The notes beneath the pieces are model-generated. The model was given only the letters and a program-made list of their open reading frames with translations. It had not been told where the DNA came from and searched no databases. A program made the position numbers and the translations under genes. A stretch of 54,051 nt of DNA from Martinezella rhizogenes (lineage in GTDB: Bacteria > Pseudomonadota > Alphaproteobacteria > Rhizobiales > Rhizobiaceae), in NCBI RefSeq assembly GCF_027460065.1, contig NZ_JAPYZZ010000023.1, positions 1-54,051 on the forward strand. The letters run 5' to 3'. The number at the start of each line of letters is the position of its first letter. Position 1 is the stretch's first letter. Positions 40,872 through 48,809 of this stretch are shown here, one piece after another.

Positions 40872-42182
40872 CTATGCCAGCACGCTTTTCATTGCCCTGC
40901 CGGCCACATAGGTTTCCACCACGGTGCGGTCATCGCCCATGGTCAGCATCAGGAACAGTTCTTCCGTCAGGCTTTTCACCACTTCCATCTTAAGGGCCAT
41001 GGCGGGTGTGGAGGAGGCGTTCAGCACGGTGATGTCGGCATCCGTGCCGGCGTCGAGCGTGCCGATGCGGTCGACCATGGAAAGCGCTTCGGCATTACCG
41101 CGCGTCATCAGATACCAGCTTTCCAGCGGGTTCAGGCGCTCGCCCAACAATTGCTGGACCTTGTAGGCTTCATCCATAGTGCGCAGCATGGAATAGCTGG
41201 AGCCACCGCCGATATCGGTCGCAACTGCGATGCGCACCGGCTTTTCACGCCGCTGTAGCTTTTTCATCGGGAAGAGGCCGGAGCCGATGAAGAGGTTCGA
41301 GGTGGGGCAATGTACGGCCACCGCGCCGGTTTCCGACAGTACGTCCGCTTCGCGCTCCGAGAGGTGGATGGCGTGGCCGAGCAGGGTCTTGTTGCCCATC
41401 AGGCCGTATCGCACATAGATATCGGTATAGTCGGTCGCTTCGGGGTAAAGCTCGCAGGTGTATTTGATCTCGTCCAGATTTTCGGAGAGATGCGTCTGGA
41501 TGAAGAGATCGGGAAATTCCTGCGCCAGCGCCTGGGCGGCCTCCATCTGCTTTGGGGTGGAGGTTATGGCGAAGCGCGGCGTGATGGCGACGTGGTTGCG
41601 GCCCTTGCCGTGCCAGTCGGCAATCACCTGGCGCGTCTCGTCATAGGAGGTTTCCGGCGTGTCCAGCAGGCCCTGCGGGGCGTTGCGGTCCATCATCACC
41701 TTGCCGCCCACCATCAGCATGTTGCGCTTCATGGCCTCCGTGAAAAAGGCGTCGGCGGAGGTCTTGTGCACCGAGCAATAGGCAGCGGCCGTGGTGGTGC
41801 CGTGGCGCAGCAGCTCGTCGTAGAAATGCGTGGCGATGCGCTGTGCATGGGCGCTTTCAACGAAGCGGCATTCTTCCGGGAAAGTATAGGTATTCAGCCA
41901 TTCCAGCAGGTTGGCGGCATAGGAGCCGATAACCTGCATCTGCGGGAAATGCAGGTGCATGTCGATGAGGCCGGGCACGATGAGATGCGGCCGGTGATCC
42001 TTTTCCTCGACGTCTTCGGGGGTTGTCTTACGGATATCGGCATATTCGCCAATAGCGGCGATCCTGCCATTTTCGAGCAGCAGGCCGCCATCTTCGATAT
42101 AGAGATAGCTTTGCGTATCGTCGATTGCGAGCGGCGCGCGGCGGAAGCTCAGCAGGCGGCCACGCAGCAGAACCATGCTCAT
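40872..42182 (-). CDS. guaD: Guanine deaminase
   Basis: The 436-residue amidohydrolase has its zinc-binding H-x-H at His76 and His78 (GLIDMHLHFPQ) and later histidines and an Asp in HAIHLSEREADVL and SNLFIGSGLFP-type segments. GuaD-specific sequence such as YPEATDYTDIYVRYGL and GNKTLLGHAIHLS supports the assignment over other deaminases. It converts guanine to xanthine, the entry of guanine into the urate route. It overlaps the upstream puuD gene by four bases (ATGA). ATG 42182 is used; a second ATG two codons later is possible. Confidence 0.94.
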   Translation of the reverse strand: MSMVLLRGRLLSFRRAPLAIDDTQSYLYIEDGGLLLENGRIAAIGEYADIRKTTPEDVEEKDHRPHLIVPGLIDMHLHFPQMQVIGSYAANLLEWLNTYTFPEECRFVESAHAQRIATHFYDELLRHGTTTAAAYCSVHKTSADAFFTEAMKRNMLMVGGKVMMDRNAPQGLLDTPETSYDETRQVIADWHGKGRNHVAITPRFAITSTPKQMEAAQALAQEFPDLFIQTHLSENLDEIKYTCELYPEATDYTDIYVRYGLMGNKTLLGHAIHLSEREADVLSETGAVAVHCPTSNLFIGSGLFPMKKLQRREKPVRIAVATDIGGGSSYSMLRTMDEAYKVQQLLGERLNPLESWYLMTRGNAEALSMVDRIGTLDAGTDADITVLNASSTPAMALKMEVVKSLTEELFLMLTMGDDRTVVETYVAGRAMKSVLA

Positions 42183-43441
42183 TCAGTCTTTCCTTCGGCT
42201 TTTCCAGCCCCGGAAACCGCACTTTCATACCATGCGGTCAGCACCTTGCGCTCATCCGGGGTGATGGCGGTGATGTTGCCGGGAGGCATGGCATGGCTGC
42301 GGCCGGCTTGCAAATAGATTTCGCGCGCATGGGCGGCGATCTGTTCGTCGGTTTCGAGCTTCACGGATTTGGGTGTGAAAGGCACGCCTTCCCAGACAGG
42401 CTCGGCCGCATGACACATGGAACAGCGACCCTGAACCACATCACGCGCCTTGGTAAAATGAGCGTCGCTGACGAATTGCTGCTGCATGGGGGAGAGCGTC
42501 GCGGCCTTCTGCTCCTCCTCGCCGGTCAGCACTTTCGGCACGGTGGAAAGCCACATGATGACGATGAAGATGAGGGCGGTGAGAAGCCAGGTCCATGTTG
42601 GTTTACCCTTGCGGGCATGGGTGGTGTTGAACCAGTGCCTGATAGTGACGCCCATCAGGAACACCAGCGCTGCGATGATCCAGTTGAACTCAGTCGCGAA
42701 AGCCAGCGGATAATGGTTCGACAGCATGAAGAAGATGACGGGCAGCGTCAGGTAGTTGTTGTGCAGTGAACGCTGCTTGGCGATGCGGCCATATTTCGGG
42801 TCGGGCGTGCGCCCGGCAATCAGGTCGGCCACGACGATCTTCTGGTTCGGAATGATGATGAAGAACACATTCGCCGACATGATGGTGGCGGTGAAGGCAC
42901 CGAGATGCAGGAAGGCGGCGCGGCCGGTGAAAACCTGCGTATAACCCCATGCCATCGCCACCAGCGCGACGTAAAGCACGATCATCAGGCCCCAGGTATT
43001 GTTGCCGAGTGGGGATCTGCAGAGGAAATCGTAAAACAGCCAGCCGATGGCAAGCGAGGCGAGCGACAGACAGATGGCCTGGAACTGGGTAAGCGCCAGT
43101 ACGGAATGATCGATCAGGAAGAGATCCGCCCCGCCATAATAAACGATGCAGAGCATGGCGAAACCGGAAAGCCAGGTGACGTAGCTTTCCCATTTGAACC
43201 ATGTCAGGTGCTCAGGCATCTGGGCAGGCGCAACCAGATATTTCTGGATGTGGTAAAAACCGCCGCCATGCACCTGCCACTCCTCGCCATAAGCCCCCGG
43301 CGGCAGATGCGCCCGTTTGACCAGCCCGAGATCGAGCGCAATGAAATAGAAGGATGAGCCGATCCAGGCGATGGCGGTGATGACGTGGAGCCAGCGGACG
43401 GCAAAGGCCATCCATTCCCACGCAATGGCGTATTCGTACAT
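42179..43441 (-). CDS. puuD: PuuD, membrane-bound urate hydroxylase with cytochrome c domain
   Basis: This 420-residue protein has an N-terminal membrane part (about eight helices; AFAVRWLHVITAIAWIGSSFYF near the start, His-rich) and a C-terminal cytochrome c-like domain with a single CSMCHA haem site around residues 340-344. A later Met (MPPGNITAITPDE) is the likely axial ligand. PuuD enzymes replace soluble uricase in many alphaproteobacteria and couple oxidation of urate to 5-hydroxyisourate with the respiratory chain, avoiding hydrogen peroxide. The product goes to UraH. It is the first gene of the puuD-guaD pair, downstream of two tandem dyads. Confidence 0.95.
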   Translation of the reverse strand: MYEYAIAWEWMAFAVRWLHVITAIAWIGSSFYFIALDLGLVKRAHLPPGAYGEEWQVHGGGFYHIQKYLVAPAQMPEHLTWFKWESYVTWLSGFAMLCIVYYGGADLFLIDHSVLALTQFQAICLSLASLAIGWLFYDFLCRSPLGNNTWGLMIVLYVALVAMAWGYTQVFTGRAAFLHLGAFTATIMSANVFFIIIPNQKIVVADLIAGRTPDPKYGRIAKQRSLHNNYLTLPVIFFMLSNHYPLAFATEFNWIIAALVFLMGVTIRHWFNTTHARKGKPTWTWLLTALIFIVIMWLSTVPKVLTGEEEQKAATLSPMQQQFVSDAHFTKARDVVQGRCSMCHAAEPVWEGVPFTPKSVKLETDEQIAAHAREIYLQAGRSHAMPPGNITAITPDERKVLTAWYESAVSGAGKAEGKTE

Positions 43442-43898
43442 GCGGTTCCCCTGATCCTTGTGCAGCGCACCTTGCGAGAAATTTGACCGTTAGGAAAGGG
43501 AAAAGCAGCGGTCGGGGAGTGATTGTTCACAATCCGATGGTCTTGTGTCCACAACCCGGTTCGGGCCGCGAGGGGACCGCCGCAAGCCCGGTAAAGTTGC
43601 AATGCGTGCTTCCTGCCGCATAGTTTGTGCTTAGCTGGCTAACGCGACTCAGCTATTATCCTGTAAGCGGCCCGCCGATGTGCTAAAATATAGGGCTGCG
43701 GAGCTTTTAAAGCTCCCATGACATGTTTCGCTGGCGGTTATTCCGAAAGCGGGTGCTGCGAACCCTGTGGCGGGGGCAGATCAGGGGCAGGTGTCGCAGT
43801 TTCCGGTGCCGTTGTGTCCGGGTACGTGTTGATGTGTGGAATTTGAATGAAGGGACGCAATGACCTTCCGGCAGCCGCCGTTGTTTTCAACGGAGACC
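43442..43898. other. Divergent regulatory region, puuD / periplasmic protein
   Basis: About 457 bases without a gene between puuD (minus) and the small periplasmic protein gene (plus). The part nearest puuD contains two tandem dyads (43521-43554), described separately. The rest shows no terminator, tRNA or coding frame that I trust. Confidence 0.5.
43521..43554. promoter_or_regulatory. Two tandem TTGT-N-ACAA dyads upstream of puuD
   Basis: GATTGT-TC-ACAATC (43521-43534) and TTGTG-TC-CACAA (43543-43554) are perfect inverted repeats of 6 and 5 bp, each with a 2-base TC spacer. Their centres are 21 bp apart, two helical turns, so two regulator dimers could sit on the same face. They are about 80-110 bases upstream of the puuD start. 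The regulator is unknown; the LysR protein at 44.2-45.1 kb is a candidate by proximity. Confidence 0.55.
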
Positions 43899-44243
43899 AT
43901 GCCGATGCGCCTTGTTCTGACGGTCCTCCTTCTGCTGCTGGCGTTCAGTGCCACAGCACTTGCCCATGAATCCCACAAGGGGTTCAAATATGAGAGCTAT
44001 TGCTGCAATGGCGACGCCCAGACGGGAGATTGCCAGATGATCCCCACGCGAAGTGTGCGCGTGACGCCAGATGGTTATGAGGTTTCACTCGCCCCCGGCG
44101 ATCATCGCATGGTGACGCGACGCCATGTCTTCAACTGGTCGCAAAGCGAGGCGAGGCGGTCCGAGGACGGCGAATATCATCTCTGTCTGTTTCCGGATGA
44201 GGATACGCCACGCTGCTTTTATGCGCCTGACATGGGGTATTGA
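43899..44243 (+). CDS. Small exported Cys-rich protein, unknown function
   Basis: This 114-residue protein has a typical signal peptide (MRLVLTVLLLLLAFSATALA) with cleavage likely before HESHKGF. The mature part, about 90 residues, holds six Cys: a CC pair (YCCNGD), one in GDCQ, then LCLF and RCFY near the end, likely three disulfides in the periplasm. I do not recognise a family. The ATG at 43899 has CGGAG upstream; the frame opens to 43860. Its last 25 bases overlap the convergent LysR gene. Lone periplasmic proteins of this size often bind metals, but nothing here proves that. Confidence 0.72.
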   Translation: MPMRLVLTVLLLLLAFSATALAHESHKGFKYESYCCNGDAQTGDCQMIPTRSVRVTPDGYEVSLAPGDHRMVTRRHVFNWSQSEARRSEDGEYHLCLFPDEDTPRCFYAPDMGY

Positions 44244-45148
44244 TGGGGCTGCTGCGGCCGGCTTTCCTCGATCCGCTTTAATATCCAGTCGCGAAACAGC
44301 CTTATCTTGCGAATGTTCCTGCGGTTTTCGGGATAGACAAGCCAGTAGTTCTTGCCTTCGCTGCTGAGATGCTCGAAGGGCTGGTACAGGCGGCCGAGCG
44401 CGATCTCATCGGCGTAAAGTTCAGGGGTGAGCATGGCCACCCCCTGATTGGCAATTGCCGCGGCGGCTTCGAAGGCCTGCACATTGAGGCGGCTGCGCGG
44501 ATAACGGTCAAGGCCCGGATTTTCGACGCCCACCTCGCGAAACCACTGGCTCCACCAGATATCGCCGGGATCGATGATGCGCAGGCGTAGCAGATCTTCC
44601 GGCCTCTGCAATCCGCCGATGCTCTCGGCGAGGTTTGGATGCAGCATCGGCGTATAAACGCCGCGTAGCAATTGATGATACGCCAGCCCCTTGCCATCGT
44701 CGCGGCTCCAGCGAATGGCGACATCGCAGTCGGACTGGGCAAAATCGATCAATGCGCTCGATGTATCGAGCCGCACGGCGATGGAGGGGTGCTCGAGCTG
44801 GAAAGCGCCGAGATGCCGCGACAGCCAGCGCGACGCGAAGGTCGCCGTGGAATGGATGGTCAGGGTGGCGTCGGACGTGTCGCGCACATTGTCGACGGCC
44901 TCCCGCAGGCTGTTGAAGGCCTCCGCCACTTTCGGCGCCAGTTTCTGCCCGGCCTCGGTCAGTAAAACCTGCCGTGCTTTGCGGATAAAGAGAGGCTCAC
45001 CGATATTCTCCTCCAGCAGCTTCACCTGATAGCTGACAGCCGTTTGCGTCATGCCCAGCTCTTCACCGGCCTTGGTGAAACTCAGATGCCTGGCGGCGGC
45101 ATCGAACACACGCAACGCATTCAGCGGGAACTGGCGAGACATCTTCAT
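44219..45148 (-). CDS. LysR-type transcriptional regulator (GcvA-like)
   Basis: A 309-residue LysR protein. The helix-turn-helix region reads LNALRVFDAAARHLSFTKAG, then LGMTQTAVSYQVKLLEENIG; its early hydrophobic stretch and SFTKA are typical of the GcvA/AmpR subgroup. The C-terminal effector domain includes TSSALIDFAQSDCDVAIRWS. It lies between the puuD-guaD and xdh blocks on the minus strand and has no divergent target. Control of purine catabolism is a reasonable guess from location. It overlaps the small exported protein gene at its 3' end by 25 bp. Confidence 0.9.
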   Translation of the reverse strand: MKMSRQFPLNALRVFDAAARHLSFTKAGEELGMTQTAVSYQVKLLEENIGEPLFIRKARQVLLTEAGQKLAPKVAEAFNSLREAVDNVRDTSDATLTIHSTATFASRWLSRHLGAFQLEHPSIAVRLDTSSALIDFAQSDCDVAIRWSRDDGKGLAYHQLLRGVYTPMLHPNLAESIGGLQRPEDLLRLRIIDPGDIWWSQWFREVGVENPGLDRYPRSRLNVQAFEAAAAIANQGVAMLTPELYADEIALGRLYQPFEHLSSEGKNYWLVYPENRRNIRKIRLFRDWILKRIEESRPQQPHQYPMSGA

Positions 45149-45251
45149 GGATAAGTTCTCTTTATGCTAAATACCAAAGGTTTCATTGGTTTTTATCCGA
45201 AAATCAAGTCATTTTCAGTTCCATAGATCAACTGAGCTTCTGAAAATTCGG

Positions 45252-45494
45252 ATGGAGATGAACATGCGCACAGCATTCTTGCGCGCGTGGTCCCGCTTGC
45301 GCGCGGGTCTGCGGACAGCGGAACATTTTGCTTTTGAGAGCTTTCGGCCGGACAATCTGGCCGATGAAAGCCTGCCTGATGCGTTGAAGCGCGATCTCGG
45401 CCTCAGGGATGGGCGGGCTGGTGTTTGCGGGGATTCCCAGTTTCGGTGGCAGAAAACGCTTGAAGCAACTCGGCTGCCACAAGGGCCGCTATGA
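45252..45494 (+). CDS. Possible short DUF1127-like protein
   Basis: A short frame (about 80 residues) between the LysR gene and xdhC, opposite to both. A segment reading LPDALKRDLGLRDGR resembles the C-terminal motif of DUF1127 proteins (L-x-D-I-G-L/I-x-R), which are common short proteins in Rhizobiaceae. The residues after that look unconserved, and the last 92 bases overlap the xdhC 3' end. The ATG at 45252 is preceded by a modest GGATGGAG site; other ATGs follow within 12 bases. It could be a real small gene or chance. Confidence 0.35.
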   Translation: MEMNMRTAFLRAWSRLRAGLRTAEHFAFESFRPDNLADESLPDALKRDLGLRDGRAGVCGDSQFRWQKTLEATRLPQGPL

Positions 45495-46242
45495 CGGCGG
45501 GACGCTTGTCCCTGACGCCGATGCCACCGATGGGTAGCGTCAGTCTTGCAAGGCGGGAAGCGGGTTCTGCCTGATCCGCCAGCCAATGGGCGAAGGTGGC
45601 GCGTTTGGTCTTCGAACCGATCATGCCGACATAAGCGAGATCGTCGCGGGCAAGCGCTTCCTTCGCAATCAGGAAATCGAGCGCGTGATCGTGGGTGACG
45701 ATGATCGCCGCGCCGTTTGCCGGGATTTTTTGAACGAATGCTTCCGGCATAGGCGTGAGGATGGATGCGATGCCTGCCGGAATGTCGCGTAGCTCGCTTT
45801 CACGGGTTTCCACCACAGTAAGGGTCAGCGGTAACAGCGACAGGGCATCTGCCAGCGCCTTGCCGACATGACCTGCGCCAAAAATGAAGACGGCGGGCTG
45901 CTGTTCGGTTTCGCCCTTCAGCCGCGCCTCAAGCCCGGCAGCGATCTCTGCCGTCATCAGTCGGAAGCGGATAAGGGTGCGACCGCCGCAGCACTGGCCT
46001 ATTTCCGGCCCTAGCGGAATATCCATGCGGTCTTCGGCAGCACCTGTTCGCAGCATGGCACGGGCGTGGTCTATCGCCATATATTCGAACTGTCCGCCGC
46101 CGATGGTTTCCCACAGGTCAGCCTGTGAGACCAGCATGAAGGTGCCGGCCTCGCGTGGGGATGAGCCTTTTACGGCCTCGATTTCCACGAGGATTGCGGG
46201 GGCTGGGCGGGCGAGGAAGGCGGAGAGGGAGGTGTCAGGCAT
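45403..46242 (-). CDS. xdhC: XdhC, xanthine dehydrogenase maturation factor
   Basis: A 279-residue XdhC/CoxI-family protein with VKGSSPREAGTFMLV near the start, GPEIGQCCGGRTLI (the Cys-rich element), and a Rossmann-like C-terminal domain (VFIFGAGHVGKALADAL). It binds and sulfurates molybdenum cofactor and inserts it into XdhB; it is not part of the active enzyme. It starts 27 bases after xdhB. The tail (AFSATETGNPRKHQPAHP) is disordered. Gene order xdhA-xdhB-xdhC is standard. Confidence 0.94.
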   Translation of the reverse strand: MPDTSLSAFLARPAPAILVEIEAVKGSSPREAGTFMLVSQADLWETIGGGQFEYMAIDHARAMLRTGAAEDRMDIPLGPEIGQCCGGRTLIRFRLMTAEIAAGLEARLKGETEQQPAVFIFGAGHVGKALADALSLLPLTLTVVETRESELRDIPAGIASILTPMPEAFVQKIPANGAAIIVTHDHALDFLIAKEALARDDLAYVGMIGSKTKRATFAHWLADQAEPASRLARLTLPIGGIGVRDKRPAVIAALVAAELLQAFSATETGNPRKHQPAHP

Positions 46243-46269
46243 TGGGGCTTGGCCGCATGGGTACTCCCC

Positions 46270-48609
46270 TCACACCTTCTTCAACCGTTCCACCGCCATC
46301 AGCACCCGCTCAGGCGTTGCCGGTGCATCGAGGCGCGGGCAGACCTTGTAATCGGCGACGGAGGCGACGGCCATGGAGAGGGCTTCGAGAACCGAGATCG
46401 CCAGCATGAAGGGCGGTTCGCCCACGGCCTTGGAACGGCCGATGGTGGGCTCGGCATTTTCCGCCCATTCCGCCAGCTTGACGTTAAAGCTCTTCGGCCG
46501 GTCGGAGGCGAGCGGGATCTTGTAGGTGGAAGGCGCGTGGGTGCGCAGCCGTCCCTTGCCGTCCCACCACAATTCCTCGGTGGTCAGCCAGCCCATGCCT
46601 TGGACGAAGGCGCCTTCGATCTGGCCGATATCGATGGCCGGGTTGAGCGATTTGCCGACATCGTGGAGAATATCGGTGCGTTCCATCAGATATTCGCCGG
46701 TCAGCGTATCGATCGATACTTCCGAGCAGGCCGCGCCATAGGCGAAATAATAAAACGGCGTGCCCCGGCCCGCGGCACGGTCCCAGTGGATTTTCGGCGT
46801 CTTGTAAAAACCGGCGGCGGAAAGCTGCACGCGGGCGAAATAGGCCTTTTTGATGAAATCGTTGAAGGCGATTTCCTCAAGGCCGATGCGCACCCGGTTC
46901 GGCAGGAAGACGACTTCCTCTTCCGGCACGTTCCAGTTCTCAGTGGCGAATTTGACGAGCCGCTCGCGGATCTGGCGGGCGGCGTCATAGGCCGCCATGC
47001 CGTTAAGGTCGGTGCCGGAGGAGGCGGCGGTGGCCGACGTATTCGGCACCTTGCCCGTCGTCGTGGCTGTAATCTTCACCCTGTTGATATCCACCTGGAA
47101 GGCATCGGCCACCACCTGCGCCACCTTGGTATAAAGGCCCTGACCCATTTCGGTGCCGCCATGGTTCAGGTGAATGGAGCCGTCATTATAGATATGCACC
47201 AGCGCGCCCGCCTGATTGAAGGCGGTCATGGTGAAGGAGATGCCGAATTTGACAGGGGTGAGCGCGATGCCCTTGCGGATGATCGGGCTGGTTTTGTTGA
47301 ACTCGATGATTGCATCACGTCGTGCGCGGTAGTCGCTTGACGTCTCCAGCTCCTCGACGACGCGGGCGATGATGTTGTCCTCGACTTCCTGATGATAGGG
47401 CGTCGTGGTGCGGCCGGAGCCGGTCTCGCCGTAGAAATTCAGCTTGCGGATATCGAGCGGGTCTTTGCCAACGGCATAGGCGATCTCCTCGATGAACCGT
47501 TCCGCCCCCAGCATGCCCTGCGGCCCGCCGAAACCGCGAAAGGCGGTGTTGGAGACGGTGTGGGTTTTCAGCGGCCGCGAGGTGAGATGCACATGCGGGT
47601 AGAAATAGCTGGAATCGGCATGGAACAGCGCGCGATCCGTGACCGGGCCGGACAGATCGGAGGAAAAACCGCAGCGCGCGGCATAGGTGGCGTCGACGGC
47701 GTGGATGCGGCCTTCTTCATCGAAGCCCAACTCGTAATCGACGCGGAAATCATGGCGCTTGCCGGTGGCGCTCATGTCCTCGTCGCGGTCCGGACGGATT
47801 TTCACGGCCCGGTTCAGCTTCTTGGCGGCGATGGCGCAAAGGGCGGCGAACTGGTTACCCTGCGTTTCCTTGCCACCAAACCCGCCGCCCATGCGGCGCA
47901 CCTGCACCGTGACGGCATTGGACGGCACCTGCAGGATGTGGCTGACAATGTGCTGGATTTCGCTTGGATGCTGGGTGGAACTCCACAACGTCACCTCGTC
48001 ATCCTCGCCCGGTACGGCCATGGCGATGTGGCTTTCGAGATAAAAATGCTCCTGCCCGCCGATCCGCATCGTGCCGGTGAGACGACGCGGTGCGACATCC
48101 ATTTCGATCTTCGCATCGCCACGTTTCAGCGTCATAGGATTGATGACGAGCGCGCCGCCATTCTCAATTGCCGTATCGATATCGGTGAAATGCGGCAGGT
48201 CCTTATATGTGATCTTCGCCTTGCGGGCCGCCTTTCTGGCGATATCGCGGGTTTCGGCGAAAACCGCGAAGATCGGCTGACCGTGGAATTCGACCTTTGT
48301 CTCGGCGAGCAATGGTTCGTCGTGGCGACCGCCGGACGAGACATCGTTTTCGCCGGGCACGTCTTTGCCAACCATGACCCAGAGCACGCCCGGTGTGGCC
48401 TCCACTTCGGAAAGGTCCATCGAGACGATTTCGGCGTGCGCCCGGTCGGAAAGGCCGAGTGCGCCGTGGACGAGGCCTGCGGGCTCAGGGATATCATCGA
48501 TATATTCGGCGCTGCCGGTTACGTGCTTATGGGCGGAGTCGTGCCGTAGCGACCTGTGGATGGGGCCGTCGATTTCGGTCTTGGTCTTGTCGAAGCTTGT
48601 GGTGTCCAT
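46270..48609 (-). CDS. xdhB: XdhB, xanthine dehydrogenase molybdenum-binding subunit
   Basis: The 779-residue large subunit belongs to the xanthine oxidase family. It shows HKHVTGSAEYIDDIPEP at the start, RRMGGGFGGKETQ near residue 240 (molybdopterin contact), FRGFGGPQGMLGAE with the catalytic-site Arg, TEMGQGLYTKVAQ, and late KAVGEPPFMLAIS, where the Glu is the active-site base. With XdhA it oxidises hypoxanthine and xanthine to urate in the cytosol using NAD. AAGGAG lies well placed before the ATG. A 118-base palindrome lies in the gap before it. Confidence 0.96.
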   Translation of the reverse strand: MDTTSFDKTKTEIDGPIHRSLRHDSAHKHVTGSAEYIDDIPEPAGLVHGALGLSDRAHAEIVSMDLSEVEATPGVLWVMVGKDVPGENDVSSGGRHDEPLLAETKVEFHGQPIFAVFAETRDIARKAARKAKITYKDLPHFTDIDTAIENGGALVINPMTLKRGDAKIEMDVAPRRLTGTMRIGGQEHFYLESHIAMAVPGEDDEVTLWSSTQHPSEIQHIVSHILQVPSNAVTVQVRRMGGGFGGKETQGNQFAALCAIAAKKLNRAVKIRPDRDEDMSATGKRHDFRVDYELGFDEEGRIHAVDATYAARCGFSSDLSGPVTDRALFHADSSYFYPHVHLTSRPLKTHTVSNTAFRGFGGPQGMLGAERFIEEIAYAVGKDPLDIRKLNFYGETGSGRTTTPYHQEVEDNIIARVVEELETSSDYRARRDAIIEFNKTSPIIRKGIALTPVKFGISFTMTAFNQAGALVHIYNDGSIHLNHGGTEMGQGLYTKVAQVVADAFQVDINRVKITATTTGKVPNTSATAASSGTDLNGMAAYDAARQIRERLVKFATENWNVPEEEVVFLPNRVRIGLEEIAFNDFIKKAYFARVQLSAAGFYKTPKIHWDRAAGRGTPFYYFAYGAACSEVSIDTLTGEYLMERTDILHDVGKSLNPAIDIGQIEGAFVQGMGWLTTEELWWDGKGRLRTHAPSTYKIPLASDRPKSFNVKLAEWAENAEPTIGRSKAVGEPPFMLAISVLEALSMAVASVADYKVCPRLDAPATPERVLMAVERLKKV

Positions 48610-48658
48610 GGTTCAAGCTCCTTCTTTGGGAATGATGGCATGGGGCAGTGACAATGAC

Positions 48659-48776
48659 CCCTCATTCCTGTGCTTGTCACAGGAATCCAGCCGCCGCGCG
48701 TCTGCGCGTCGAGAGAGTCCTTCCAGCCCAAGGACTTGGGCTGGCTGGATTCCTGTGACAAGCACAGGAATGAGGG
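48659..48776. repeat. Intergenic palindrome, family B, copy 2
   Basis: Perfect 34-bp inverted arms (48659-48692 and 48743-48776; the left one starts CCCTCATTCCTGTGCTTG) enclose a 50-base centre. The centre contains its own hairpin, AGTCCTT/AAGGACT around CCAGCCC. The element lies between xdhA and xdhB, inside what must be one operon, so the mRNA would carry a very stable stem there. It is nearly identical to the copy at 38.5 kb. Confidence 0.93.
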
Positions 48777-48809
48777 AGGTTGTGGGTGTCGCCATCACCA
48801 TCGCCATCA

